From Adineta steineri (Eukaryota > Rotifera > Eurotatoria > Adinetida > Adinetidae), in the NCBI GenBank assembly GCA_905250115.1, contig CAJNOI010000019.1, forward strand, positions 246,030-310,029: a stretch of DNA of 64,000 nt. Reading direction: 5' to 3'. The position numbers and the translations under genes were made by a program. Of this stretch, positions 22,842 to 34,853 are shown in pieces. The first letter of the stretch is position 1; every line of letters begins with the position of its first letter. The notes under the pieces were generated by a model. That model saw nothing but the letters and a program-made list of their open reading frames with translations, was not told the DNA's origin and made no database searches.

Positions 22842-25800
22842 TTATTGCTGAAGAAGAAAATCTGTTGTTGAATTAGTTGGTGGATTATTTGAATTATTTA
22901 TTGATGTTTCATTTGGATTTTTCATAACAGTAACAAGACCACCATATTCATCAAAACGAAATGGGGTAGAATTATTACTTGCACAAATTAACTAAGAAAA
23001 AAAACGAAAGAAAAATATGAAAAATAAATCAAATTATTTTAACGTACCTCAGCACGACCACGAGATTTTATTTGTTGATGAATATTTCCATTATTAGCTG
23101 AATCTAAGATAACAACCTAAAGAAAAAATTCAATTAATTATTATTTTGGTTTTTTCATGATATATATACATACATCCATACGATGTTTTTCGGTAATATG
23201 TTTTATAAATTCATCAACATTGCTTTGATATCGACGACAAAGTCCACATTGAAATCTAACGAAAAATAAAGTAAACGATAGAAAAAAATTTTTTTTTATT
23301 AATATACTTTGTATTTGGATTTGATAAAAGAGCATCATTCGATAAAAGTACAGGTGTATTTGATTGACCAGCATGATTATGATGTAAATGACGCTAAAAG
23401 ATATCATATAGAATTTATATTATTTTTCATTTTTTCTTGTTACTTTAAGATTCGTTTTTTTATCAGTTATATATGAACAGAAAGTACAAACATGCGCTGA
23501 ATCATCTAATTGTAAATGTTCACTTTTAACATGTTCATTAAGATGATAAAGTTTTGTTGTTGAAAATGGACATTTTTGACATGTAAAAACACATTTCGAA
23601 ATGACTTTATAACATTGAGGAACAGTACCATGTGATGGAGGCATATTTGGCATATCCGAATGCTAAGAATACAAAAATAAGTTTAATTGTAAAAAGCTGT
23701 AAATTTTGTTTACAAAAGAATACTTATAACTTTCACACGGAAAATGATAGAGGCCTGCGGTTTTCACCGTTGGATAGAGGATACGAGGGCATGTGAGATT
23801 ATACAAAAATAGATCTGTGACATCAGAAACATTCTTTTACCCTTTTAATCATGCAGGTGCGTAGGTTATGATCTCAGCATCCTTTGGCCTTATTTTTAAT
23901 ATTCTAATAATTTGTACTCATTTCATAATTATTCTTCATTTTTCCTTAACTCATGTTTTCCACCTATAGGGTGCCCTTCAGGTATCGAAAAACACCTTTT
24001 ATCATCGACGTCCCCCCACATTTATTTATAAATCAATAGATCTCATCTTATTTTCAAAAACCGGTTATTGATGCTTCTGGAACTTTGCTATTATCCGATC
24101 GACAAAGGTGTTTTTCGATACTTGAGGGGTCTCCTAGGGGTCGAAAAATAATTAGAGAATAAATACAGATTATTAGGATATTAAAATTAGGTTCAAGAGA
24201 ACCTGAGATCATAATCTAACAAACCTCCCTGATTAATAGGTTATAAGTATTCTTCTCGAACGCCTTTTTTTTCAAAAACGGATATTAATTCTATAATTTA
24301 TTTCAAGAAAGAAATAATTGAATTCGTGTCTATTCTTACCCGTTTTAATATATCCGAACTAAATAAACGATTTCCTCGACCAATTTGTGGTATATTTAGT
24401 TTATGTATTGATGTTAAATGACGTTTTAGATGTTCCATTTGATAAAATTTATTATTACATTTTGGACATTCATAATTACGTTGACCTTGATGATAAAGCA
24501 TATGACGCTAGAAATGATATACAAACTATAATTAATAAAAAGACGTCATATGAAATTTTACCTTTAATTTTGAAAAACTTTTGCAATTATATGGGCATAA
24601 ATTGCATTGAAATTTATTTGTTTGACTTGAATGACTATAAATGTGATTTTGAAAATCCTATAGAATCAAAATAAGAATTGATATTTGATTATCTTTTTAA
24701 AAAAACTTTCATACTGAATAATCATGAAAAACTGTATCGCATTTATTACATTTCCATTCTTTTTTATATGTTTTGGGTAAATTATTCAAAATATCAAGTC
24801 CTTCAATATCCCAATGTCTTCGAGCCATATGAATTTTCAGATCTGCATTTGTTGCAGCCATAAATGAACAATAAGGACATGGAATAGATCTAAATAAATA
24901 AGCAAAATTTCATATGACTCTTATTTTTTTTAAGAAAATATGTTTACTTTTCTAAATGTTTATGTGCCATATGACGTTTAACATGTGTAGTTGTACAACC
25001 ACGATAATGACATAAAGGACAAGCAAAATCTTTGCCTTCACTACCCATATGAACACGTAAATGACGTTTCATATTCGCAATACCGAGAAATTTTTTTCCA
25101 CAATGATCACAAACAAAATCAAATGGATCAAGTTCTAGAAATAAAAATAATATTTGATTTCTTAAATAACAAAAAAATCTATATGTCAAACCTGCATGTT
25201 TTTTCGCATGTTTCAATGCTTCAGATCTTGAAGTAAATGCTTCACCACATTCATGAACTTTACAACAATATGAGTGATTTAATTGATCAGCTTCCTAAAA
25301 AAGAAATTATTGACAATGATTTTACAAGTTTCTATAAGATTGAATCACGGATTACAGAACTCAAAACATAATAGTATATACTACTATTAAAAATAAACTT
25401 CTTTAGAATCGTCATCAGTTTTCTTTAATATTTTATATAAATTCATTGGTTAAAAAAAATCAATTATAGTATATACTAAAGAACGATTACTTACATCAGA
25501 TACAAGTGGATCATGTTCATTTTCATTGGGATAAGTTTGTGATTCAAATAAACTTTCAAGAAATCTTGTATACATTTCTGGACATTGTTTAAATGAATGT
25601 TTTGAAACAATAGCTGAACGATTAAAATCAAAAAATTCTTGTTCATCTTTAAAAACAACCTAAATATAAATATATTTGTATACAAATATAACAAAAAAAG
25701 AATAGAAATACTTTTAAAATATGTGCTTGTAAATCTCCACGACGACATTCTTCTAAAACCAATCGTCCTAAATTTCGTTCGATAGCATCAATTAAACGTT

Positions 25801-26572
25801 TTGATGAATTTTTTTCAAGTTTAACTGAAACAACACGATTTCCACGTTCATCACATACAAATGTACGTCCTTTACGATTAAATAAATCACTATATTGAAA
25901 TGATGGTTCAGATTTGACACCATTCTCTGATCGTATTGAACCCATAACTAAATCAGGTAATTGAGTTGAATGATAACCAGGTGGATGATTACCATTTGTT
26001 GTTGCTGATAAATGTTGATTATCATCATCAAAATTTGATATATCATCATCATCAAAATCTAAAACATGATTTATTGATGCTAAATCATCATCATTTAAAT
26101 CCATTCCAAGTTCATCATCAGAATCAAATGTACCATTAAATAAATATGAATCACTATCATATTTATTCGATGATGATGATTCAATACGACGTAAAGAATT
26201 TTGACGTTTATTTGTTGCTGTTGCTGTTGCTGTTGATGATTCATAATCATTTGAATCAATTGATGATTGATGTGGACGTATACGTACAACTGGTTTAATA
26301 TCATTATTTGTACTTATTTGATTATTTGAAGGTGTTATTATATCATCAAATGTTGATGATGAAGATATTTTAACTTTATTATTTGGTAACATAAGAACAT
26401 CAACAGATAATTCATCGTTATTATTGTTATTATTATTCGAAGATTGTTCATTCGATGAACGATATATAATATCAGCATCAACTTTATAACGTTTTGATGG
26501 AATAAATGTATCATTTAAACGTTCAAGAAATACAGCACATGGCCGTACAAGATGTTGATGATTTTTTTGCAT
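22842..26572 (-). CDS. Ten-finger C2H2 zinc-finger protein
   Basis: Twelve exons: 26572-25712, 25659-25495, 25294-25192, 25134-24948, 24889-24715, 24657-24562, 24507-24340, 23662-23444, 23393-23308, 23255-23174, 23116-23048, 22991-22842; 2361 nt, 786 residues. The N-terminal 250 residues are Ser/Asn/Asp-rich and disordered (acidic DFDDDDISNFDDD). Ten C2H2 fingers follow, for example FVCDHCGKKFLGIANMKRH, FACPLCHYRG, IPCPYCSF, WKCNKCDTVF, FQCNLCPYN, YECPKCNNKFYQ, FTCQKCPFS, HVCTFCSYI and FQCGLCRRYQ. Several are of the CPxC-(aromatic) class seen in animal multi-finger chromatin and transcription factors. Linkers are mostly non-canonical. The C-terminus ends in a short region with PFRFDEYGGLVTVM. 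Orthology is not recognised. Intron 7 (24339-23663) holds a foldback element. An acceptor-like site just before the ATG suggests an upstream non-coding exon or trans-splicing. Confidence 0.87.
23717..24253. mobile_element. Foldback/MITE-like element in zinc-finger gene intron
   Basis: Outer inverted repeats AGAATACTTATAAC (23717-23730) and its complement (24240-24253) bound a 537-bp segment. Inside, imperfect arms pair over about 120 nt: 23861-23877 with 24203-24220 (GGTTATGATCTCAG type), AT-rich middles, and a perfect 18-bp pair, GTATCGAAAAACACCTTT at 23982-23999 with its complement at 24104-24121. The roughly 100-nt loop is non-coding. About 110 nt of the left side (23731-23840) has no partner on the right, so one arm seems to carry an insertion or the other a deletion. 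No transposase frame. Fits a non-autonomous foldback transposon. Confidence 0.7.
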
Positions 26573-27330
26573 TTTGTATATATCTCGAAAAAAAAAAACA
26601 AACAAAAGAAAGATATTATTAATTGATTTCTATTGTTCAATTTTATATCCTAGGAAACGGATGTAAGCAGCCACGATCGTCTCCTCTTGGACACAACATA
26701 TTTTATCGTTAGAAAATATGTTACTAGCACCCTCTATTAAATTTATTGATGAGACAGAATTTTCGACTTCATTACTGAGGATTTTTTTGTTAGAAATTTC
26801 ATTGGTTGTTAAATGTATATGAAAACTAGCGACATTATTATTCTATGTTATTGTCAACGTTATTTTATAGCACGAGTTCGAGAACAATCGATTATCAAGT
26901 ATTTTAATGAATAAGTTTTCTCACATAAAAAATATATATCTATAAGTTTATTAATAATAGAATTAACTTTGCATAATAGATTAAAATAGATTCTTTATTT
27001 ATACAGGAAGAATAATAATCAGATAAATCTGTTTCTATATCGAAATATATTATTTAATATGAGAAAATCCGCTAGCAAAAATTTCGCCGCGTCATCAAAG
27101 CATTCCATTGTGTCATTATAAAAAATGATGAATATGAATGTTATTACGAAACGTTATGTAAGTACGATATATATCACATGAGTTTGCTTTATGATAAAAG
27201 TCAAACGAATTAATCAAGAAGTATAAGTTTATAGAATAAATGAAGAGATTTTGTATTTCTACATGTTATTTTATGTGTCTAATTTATATGAAAAATTCTT
27301 GTTTTTTTCAGATCGTTTTCGATTATTATA
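26573..27330. promoter_or_regulatory. Divergent intergenic region, zinc-finger gene / UFD1
   Basis: 758 nt between two outward-facing start codons. AT-rich, no coding frame. A good splice-acceptor-like sequence (GTTTTTTTCAG, ending at 27311) stands 20 nt before the UFD1 ATG without a recognisable upstream exon. Confidence 0.45.
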
Positions 27331-28394
27331 ATGTTTTTCAATCGTCAATTTTTTCGACAAAATTTCCCTGGCGCGCATGAACTTGGCGCTAATGTTGGCC
27401 CTTTTCGTGCTATCTATAAATGTTATTCCGCTGCATTTCTACCTGATCATGATCGTGGACGTTTAAATGTTGAGAATGGTGGAAAAATTTTACTTCCACA
27501 AGCAGCATTAGAACAATTAGCTGAACAAGTAATACAAAATTTTCAAATCATATTCATTATTTTTTGTTCATATCTTTATAGAATGGAATCATGTTATTCA
27601 AGTTAAAAAATACAAAACTTGATCGTATAATACATTGTGGTGTTTTAGAATTTATACCAAATGATGATAAAACATGTTATTTACCAAATTGGATGATGCG
27701 TCATTTATTATTACAAGAAGGTGAAGATATAAGTGTTGAATTTGTTGCATTACCTACAGCTACATTTGTACGTTTTCAACCTCAATCAAAAGATTTTCTT
27801 GATATATCAAATCCTAAAGCAGTTTTAGAAACAGCTCTAAGAAATTATAATTGTTTAACAAAAGGTGATGTTATAGCAATAAATTATCTTAATCGTAGTT
27901 ATGAATTATTGGTTTTGGAATTAAAACCAGCCGATGCTGTAACAATTATTGAATGTGATATGGAAGTTGATTTTGCACCACCAGTTGGTTATGTTGAACC
28001 AAAATATACACCAACATCATCACAAAATATTGCAACAACACCTAAAACAACTAATCCAATGGCATCAACACCTGGTGATTCGTTATCATCAATACCAAGT
28101 AGTTATAAAAGTCCATCAACATTTATGCCATTTCATGGACAAGGCAATCGTTTAAATGGAAAACATCGATCCAAAGATCAAGAACAACAACTAAATAATT
28201 CTCAATTACAACAAACACGCGGTATACCTAATTATGATTATGAATATGGTACATTACAATTTATACGTGTACCATTACGTACTGTGAATGATGAAACAGT
28301 TGGAACAACAGAGAAAAATAATGCGAATACATTTCAACCATTTTCTGGCGAAGGACAAATGCTTAAACAACCTAAAAATCAACGACCGAAATAA
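27331..28394 (+). CDS. UFD1: UFD1, cofactor of p97/VCP-NPL4
   Basis: Two exons, 27331-27528 and 27582-28394; 1011 nt, 336 residues. The UFD1 double-psi beta-barrel fold is clear: GGKILLPQAALEQLA, MLFKLKN, HCGVLEFIPNDD, CYLPNWMM, FQPQSKDFLDI, NPKAVLETALRNYNCLTKGD and SIIECDM-type sequence (VTIIECDMEVDFAPP). The C-terminal tail is disordered and holds two SHP-type p97-binding boxes, FHGQGNRL at about residue 250 and FSGEGQML at about residue 320. UFD1 with NPL4 recruits ubiquitylated proteins to the p97 ATPase for extraction in ER-associated and other degradation. Length is close to that of animal UFD1 (about 307-340). The gene ends 126 nt from the convergent proline-rich gene. Confidence 0.97.
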
Positions 28395-28460
28395 ACATTT
28401 CTTCTTTTCTTTTATAAATCTTATATGTTTAACTTATTATATTCTAGAAAATAACATGTA

Positions 28461-28466
28461 AATAAA
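28461..28466 (+). promoter_or_regulatory. Poly(A) signal of UFD1
   Basis: AATAAA 67 nt after the UFD1 stop, in the 126-nt space before the convergent gene. Confidence 0.6.
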
Positions 28467-28520
28467 ATGAAGATAAACTTCTTTATTCGTTTTTCTACTC
28501 TTTTTTTTTGATTTAAAGTT

Positions 28521-30490
28521 CTAAAAGGAACGTAAAGGTGTTGGTACACGACCATTAGTTAAATTGGAAAGAACATTATGAAGTTCATGATCAGATGTCA
28601 CTCGAATTGTATTTGGAGAATGAGATATTGGATTAAAATTATATGATGGAAGATGAGACGGAGGAGGTGGTGGTGAATGAGAATTATGAGACCATGGTGA
28701 TGGTACATTAGGCATTATTCTATGATCTCCCATATGTGCCGCATAGTTATTAGGAGGATGATATGAATTTAGATGATCATTACGAGGATATTGTGGAGAG
28801 TAACCATACGTTGGAGAATTTTGATGGTAAGGTGGTGAATTGAACGGAGATGCTGCAGATCTCATTCTGTCCCACATACTTGAAATCAAAGGAGCTGGAG
28901 GAGGATGCTGATTTAGATTCGGATAAGAATTATGAGGATTATAATGAATACCAGTTGGAGGTAATGGTTGAGGTGGGGGTAAAGAACGAGTTGCTTCATC
29001 AACTAAATAAGCATATTGTCCATAGTTATGTGGTGTATTAATTTCAGCTCCATAAAGTTGAAGATAATGTTGAGGATCGGCTCGCACAACACCTTGATTT
29101 ATAAATTCTTTATTAATACGTGCATTGCGTTGATCATGCATGATAAGTAAATTTGGTTCTCGTGGTGGCCTGCAAATATTAGATGAGATTAATCGAAGAT
29201 ATGTCTATATATATATACATACAAGTAAGGTGCTGGTGCTCGTTCGTAAAGTATTCGTCGTTGATCGTTTCGTTTGTAAGGTAACCAACGTTCAACAAGA
29301 ACATCCGAAGGTTTAGGTGGATATGCTCCTAATTTTTCGACAATTACTTGGCGCGGTGGACGCGGTGGTGGTGGTAATAATTTTTCGATTATTTTTGAAG
29401 GGGGCCGAGGTGGACGTGGTGGAGGAGGTTCTCGAAAAATCTTTGAAAAAAAAATAGATAAGAAATGTTTAATTTAATACTTGATTGTTGTATAATTTAC
29501 TAGTGGAGGCGGTGTGCAAGGCGGTCGTGGTCGTTGCCGAATCTAAAATTATAAAACAAAAAGTTTTTAAATTTAAAAATTTTTTAAATTCTTATACCGT
29601 AATAGGAGATTGAGGAGGTAATGGACATTGACGAATTTCACCTAATAAATAATATAAAATAAATATTTAATAAAGAATTTTTTCTTACGAATGATAATTG
29701 GTCCAGGTGGTGGCGGTGTTGGTGGTTGTAAATATCGAACAGTTATCCTCTGATTATATTTAACAATATTATTTGCTAATTTTTTATGTACAACAACTGG
29801 TGGTATTTTACAATTGTCTATACTATTTATTGCAGTTCGTTGTTCTTCTGTTAAAACTGTTTTTCGTTCTTGACATGGATTGTTTTCAATTGACGTATCA
29901 TTATAATCATTAAAACTAATACTACGAAGATGTTTTGATGATGGTTTTTCATTAATAACTTCATTGATTTCATCAGTCGATGAAAAAATCATTGGAGGAC
30001 CATCGCATGTATTTAAAGTTTTATAGTGTTCGTGTTTTTCACTACAATTTCTATAACTATCTGTATCATCGGAAAGAGGTGACAGTGATGAAGGAACTGA
30101 TTCGTTACGCCATCCTGATGGTGCTGCAAGTTTTCCTGAAAGAACTGGATGAAACTGTAGATCTGTTCCAGATGATAGATTTGAATTTTTATATAAACGT
30201 TCCAAATTGTCTCTGCTCATTTTTGATGAAGAATGTAGATGGGATATAGGATCAACTTGAGCAACTTGACTTGATGATTGTAATGAAGTATCTTCACCAA
30301 CGTGTGTGACACTTTGATGTCCCCAAGGATCGAATTCAGAGATAAATGATGGGTTATTATGAGAGACACGTGAAGTTAAAGACGATGTTTTTTGATTATT
30401 TGTTTTTAATTCTCTAGTAGGATAATTATCAAGGCTTTTTATATAGTCATCCAAGTGATTTTCATCGGTGATTAGACTAGAAGCAAACAT
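28521..30490 (-). CDS. Unrecognised protein with about nine 15-residue proline-rich repeats
   Basis: Five exons: 30490-29689, 29641-29598, 29542-29501, 29440-29223, 29169-28521; 1755 nt, 584 residues. Residues 1-245 are Ser/Asn/Asp-rich without recognised domains. From about 249 to 375 a repeat of 14-16 residues runs through: three aliphatic residues, then Arg or Glu, then a Pro-rich segment. Examples are ITVRYLQPPTPPPPGP, IIEKLLPPPPRPPRQ, VIVEKLGAYPPKPSD and VLVERWLPYKRNDQRR. Exons 2 and 3 (44 and 42 nt) each encode one repeat. After it comes RINKEFINQGVVRADPQHYLQLYG, then a Pro/His/Asn/Tyr-rich tail with DHELHNVLSNLTNGRVPTP at the end. The periodic hydrophobic-charged-proline pattern recalls cytoskeletal repeat proteins such as alveolins, but no homology is claimed. 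Not a membrane or secreted protein by sequence. Confidence 0.8.
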
Positions 30491-32693
30491 TATATCAGTT
30501 GATAGGAATAATAATCGACGATATCATATAATGAAAGAAACATAAAAGATAAATGAGCCCATTAACAATATGCTTATAATCACACAAGGTCATAATTGTT
30601 AGGTATATATATCATAGACAAGGCTCTTTTGTTGTATAGTGACAAACTCAGATACTTGATTTCAATGTCAAATTCTTTTCAATGAAATTTCAATGAGGAA
30701 ACTAAAATATAAAATAGAGTTTAAATGATTATATGCAAAGAAATGTCATCATGATGAATTTTCACTATTTTGAATGATAGCTAGAATATATATGATCATT
30801 TTAAACTACAAAGTATCAATATATGTTCAGACCTTCATGGATGAATAAATACGCTTTTTTATCTATATACATAGACGAAAGTCAACCTTGTTTGGCTATA
30901 AAGATATTACATCGATCGAGTACTTTAGATAATTTAGTGAAACATTATTATAGAATCTAACAAAAATATTACATTTCTTTTAATATTTAGCATGCCAGAG
31001 TCCATCTGAAACCTCTATTTCATCAGTCATGTATGTGTGCTGTTATTTCTATGATTAATGTTATGACATATTTTCTTTTCATTAACAATCATTTGTATAT
31101 GATAGAATTTTAGTTTTGTCCGTTGAGAATATGACTTTATGATTACAGTAAAACTAAACTTTATCAAATTCAATAGATAAAATCATTGAAAACTTTCATT
31201 TATATTGAAATTGAAAGTATAGCATCAAATAATATTTACCGTTCTCAACTTTTTTAATTAACACCTGATAACGATCTAATATTATTAAGCGTTTGCAAAA
31301 AAAAAGGCTAACTGTATAAGAATAAAATTACCAATAAGTACAGGTGATGAAGATGATGATAATTGATATATTCTTGTAGCCATAAACCTTGAAAGATGAG
31401 AAGGACGTTTTAAACTAAAAAAACTACGGCATCTTAGTTTGATATTAATCAACTAAATCGTAAACGAAATATACAGTGCATAAAGAAATAATGTCTATTC
31501 ACTAACTAATACTTAATCAAAGGGTTTTCATGATCAATTATATTTCAGATTACGGAAAAGTAGCATTAATAAGTTTAGGCTACTAGATTATCTTTCGAGT
31601 TCTTACAAATGTAGTGGAGACTAGAAATGAAACTGTTAATGTGAATAAACCGTTCTTCTACTGTTATATTTTGATTGGAAATAGTTGCTTGATAAGAGCC
31701 AGTCTTCCACAAATCTTCACTTAAATGGTGAATATAATATGATAAAAAAGTGAGGTATCCAATAGTATAGAAGTTTTCATTTCAATTGTTTTCATTCGGT
31801 TGTTATATAAATAGATATCTTGAACTTACGACTATTTGTATTTACAAAAAAACAAATACAACAATTTCCTTCAAATAGACACCATAATAAATATCTCACC
31901 ATAATTCAGTATATCGAATAAAATAATATTTGTACCCTAAACTAACCATTTATATTAAAAAATTTAATTTTTCTAGTTGGGATCGTTGTATATCATGTTC
32001 TTTATGCTTCGTCTATCAATCATTTCATCAAGCTATGACTCATTCATGTTTTCTACCGTAGCTATGAGTAAGAAAGTAGATTTCTTTTCCTGTATCAGAT
32101 AATGTGTGTGATATTTTTGTTTTTATTATGAATTCTGTTTTCCTTGCCAATTCTCATCATTCACCTGAGTAGGTTACATTGCGCAAGATTTGTTTCTCGT
32201 GTTCATACACACAAAAAAAAAGTGCACGACAAAAAGAAAGAAGACACACTAGAACAACAGTAATAATAATAAATAGAATACAAATTTTCCTTTTACGTTG
32301 CCAGATCGAAAAATGTATCTTTTCAAGTTAAAAAAAAACAAAGAAAATCTATGCATATGCATGTTTAGTTTAGAGAAAAAGAGAGAAGAAGTAACGGACG
32401 AACAAACAAACAACAAAGATGAAACTACAAAAAAAAGAGAAAAAAATCATCAACCGGCAATTTATCTGTCATGAACACAGACACCTGTATACATTCATAC
32501 CAAATTTTCTTATTGCCAGCAAAAAAATTAGATCACACTCTCACTAGAGGATATACAAAAGAGAGAGAGAAGACCTATACAAAAGAAACAAACGGAATGG
32601 AAAGCAAAAGAGATCATTAGTTTAAAAAGTGGGATTTTTTTTCCTTTGAATATGAGAAACAATCACTGCACAAAAAAAACGAAGAGTGAGTGA
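30491..32693. other. Intergenic, 2.2 kb
   Basis: Upstream region of the proline-rich gene and 3' region of LSM14. No supported gene. The LSM14 side (about 32200-32690) is purine-rich with many A-runs, which on the minus strand is a pyrimidine-rich 3' UTR. An isolated ATG-plus-donor of 52 nt at 31332-31383 (minus) was considered and not accepted. Confidence 0.45.
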
Positions 32694-34477
32694 TTAATAA
32701 CGATAATGATATCCATTATTATTGTTGCTATTTTGTTGTCTGTAATTAAAATCATCATTTCCACGTCGTTGTTGTCGATAATAGTTATTATTATTATTAT
32801 TATTATTCGATCCTCGATATCCATTTCCATTATATCGGTTATTTTGACGTTGGTAACCATCATTACCAAATGTATCGGTATTTTTTGATCGGTTATACAT
32901 ATGTGGTGCTGATGTATTATCTGACGGATCTGTAATAGCAAGATTATCAAAAAAAGATTTCTTTTTATCATATAAAAGTGGATAGTCAGTTGGTGAATCA
33001 ATATCATCTTGAGTTTGTAATGGTACATCGGCTTGATGTTTAAATTCATCTTCACTTGTTAATTTATTAAATTTAAGATTGCTTGTTTCAAAATCAAAAT
33101 CATCATCATAATCATCAGGATTGTTTTGAAATGTTTCACGATTTCCCATACCACCACCACCGCCACGTCGTTGTTGATGGGACATTGGTGGACGACGATT
33201 ATTATAAAAGGAACGTTGTTGATATTGTTGTTGATGTTGATTTTGATATTGATTATGACCATTTCGGTAACGATCTGGTTGTAGTTGTTGATGTTGTTGT
33301 TGTTGTTGTTTTTGAGGATAAGTACGATCATTGGAAAAAAATGGTTGTCGAACTGGTAATCCATTATCTTCATATTGTCCACCATTATAATGATTTCCAT
33401 TTTCACGTGATGTTTGAGTTGAATTTGTGTTGTGCGATGAACGTTGATGGGAACGATTCGATTGATATTGATTTGTATTATTAGTATTATTCGATATGAA
33501 ATCATCAAAAAATTTACTTTTGTTATCTGAATGTTGTTGAGATGATGTTTTAAAGTTATTGGTGTTATTATTATTATTATTATGTTCCCATTTTGATGGA
33601 GATAATAAAGACCATGATGCACCTAATTCACCTGAATTGGAACGATGACGAGATTCTATACAGAAAAAGAAATTCGATTTAATTTATTATTCGATGGTCT
33701 TATAAATTTTAGATCTTAATTTAATATTAAAGATGTAGAGAACAAAGCATCTTACAGAAAAAAAAGATTGCTTCATCATTAGTCAAATCGATTATTTTCT
33801 GAATTAGAAGTAATGACAATGTCGTTTAGAATTCATTCAATTCTCTAGAGTTCATCTAGTATAAGTATAATGATTAATCTTTTATGATAGAGATTTGATT
33901 TGTTTTTTTTCGTGATTTTTGTATAATTTATCAAGTTTTACCTTCATGTTTTGATAAAGATTTCGATTGTTCATCAGATAATGTCATATGCTGAAGATTA
34001 TGTATTAATCGATTCGAAATTGATGAATTTGATGTATCGACCTTATTCGATGAACTCATAACAGCTGATACAATAGCAGGATCATCATGAATTGAAGCTT
34101 GTTGAGATGATGGTGACGATGCAACAGGCATTGAAAATGATGGTTGTTGTGGAGTTCCTGGTGTTTGTTGTTCTTCATCAACAATTTTTAAATCTTCAAT
34201 ATCGCTATTTGCAAATTGCATGATTGGCAATATGGTGCCAGGTTTATGACCATTTGTTAAATGTCCTGAACGATTTTCAATACCGAAACATCTGACATTG
34301 CCAAGAACTATCGATGATGTTTGTGAATCAATTCCTAATTGAAAAAAAATAATAGAATGCAATAGACAAAGAACTATATTCGTATATTAATTAATATTTA
34401 CCAATAATTGTTCCAACGTATCGACATTGAGATTTTGTAATAATTGCTATTTTACTACCGATAAAATCACGCGACAT
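32694..34477 (-). CDS. LSM14: LSM14/RAP55/Scd6-family mRNP protein
   Basis: Three exons, 34477-34402, 34334-33942 and 33655-32694; 1431 nt, 476 residues. An N-terminal LSm14-type domain (residues 1 to about 80: FIGSKIAIITKSQCRYVGTI, SSIVLGNVRCFGIENR, and SDIEDLKI) is followed by Ser/Asn/Gln-rich disorder. The second half has the three hallmark motifs in order: DFDF box (DDDFDFETSNLKF, about 340-352), FFD box (YDKKKSFFDNLA, 385-396) and TFG box (NTDTFGNDGYQRQNN, 415-429). The C-terminus is RGG/Asn/Tyr-rich. LSM14 proteins bind DDX6 through FFD/TFG, and 4E-T and decapping factors, and they repress translation in P-bodies and germ granules. The gene is divergent from SRPRB with 376 nt between starts. 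Confidence 0.94.
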
Positions 34478-34853
34478 AGTAATAAAGATGTTAAATCTAA
34501 AGATGTAAATGAAATAATGAAAGACAAATTCTCCATTTTGTTTATTATTTTCTTTTCTGTCGTTAAATCTTTGTTCGATTCGATATTAGTTCTATATATC
34601 TGACACCTAGCGCTAAATGTTATTTTATTTTCATTATAATATATTCATACTTTTTTATACTAATATACATAAAAATGATTTTTCTCAATAGATGAATTGT
34701 TTATTTAAATAAGGGAATTCTTGCATGTGATTTGTCTGGTGTATAAAACATGGACTATGTTTATTAAAATGAGAACTCCATCTGGTTAAACACACGCTCA
34801 TTTCTGTAGACTAGCGACACTTTGTGCACTAGGTAGAATATACTTGCGATCAA
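34478..34853. promoter_or_regulatory. Divergent promoter region LSM14 / SRPRB
   Basis: 376 nt between outward start codons. AT-rich, no coding frame and no clear palindromic element recognised. Both neighbours are housekeeping genes, so a shared bidirectional promoter is plausible. Confidence 0.45.

Noticed and set aside
31332-31383. Short ATG-led segment on the minus strand (MATRIYQLSSSSSPVLI) ending in a GT donor, possible first exon of the proline-rich gene
   Set aside because: It leaves one base after the last codon, while the acceptor-like TTCTAG before codon 6 of the next exon needs two; the join would give an immediate stop. No other exon in phase was found.
33083-33484. 133-codon frame on the plus strand opposite LSM14
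   Set aside because: Mirror of the Asn/Gln/His-rich coding strand; the DFDF and FFD motifs on the minus strand fix the real frame.
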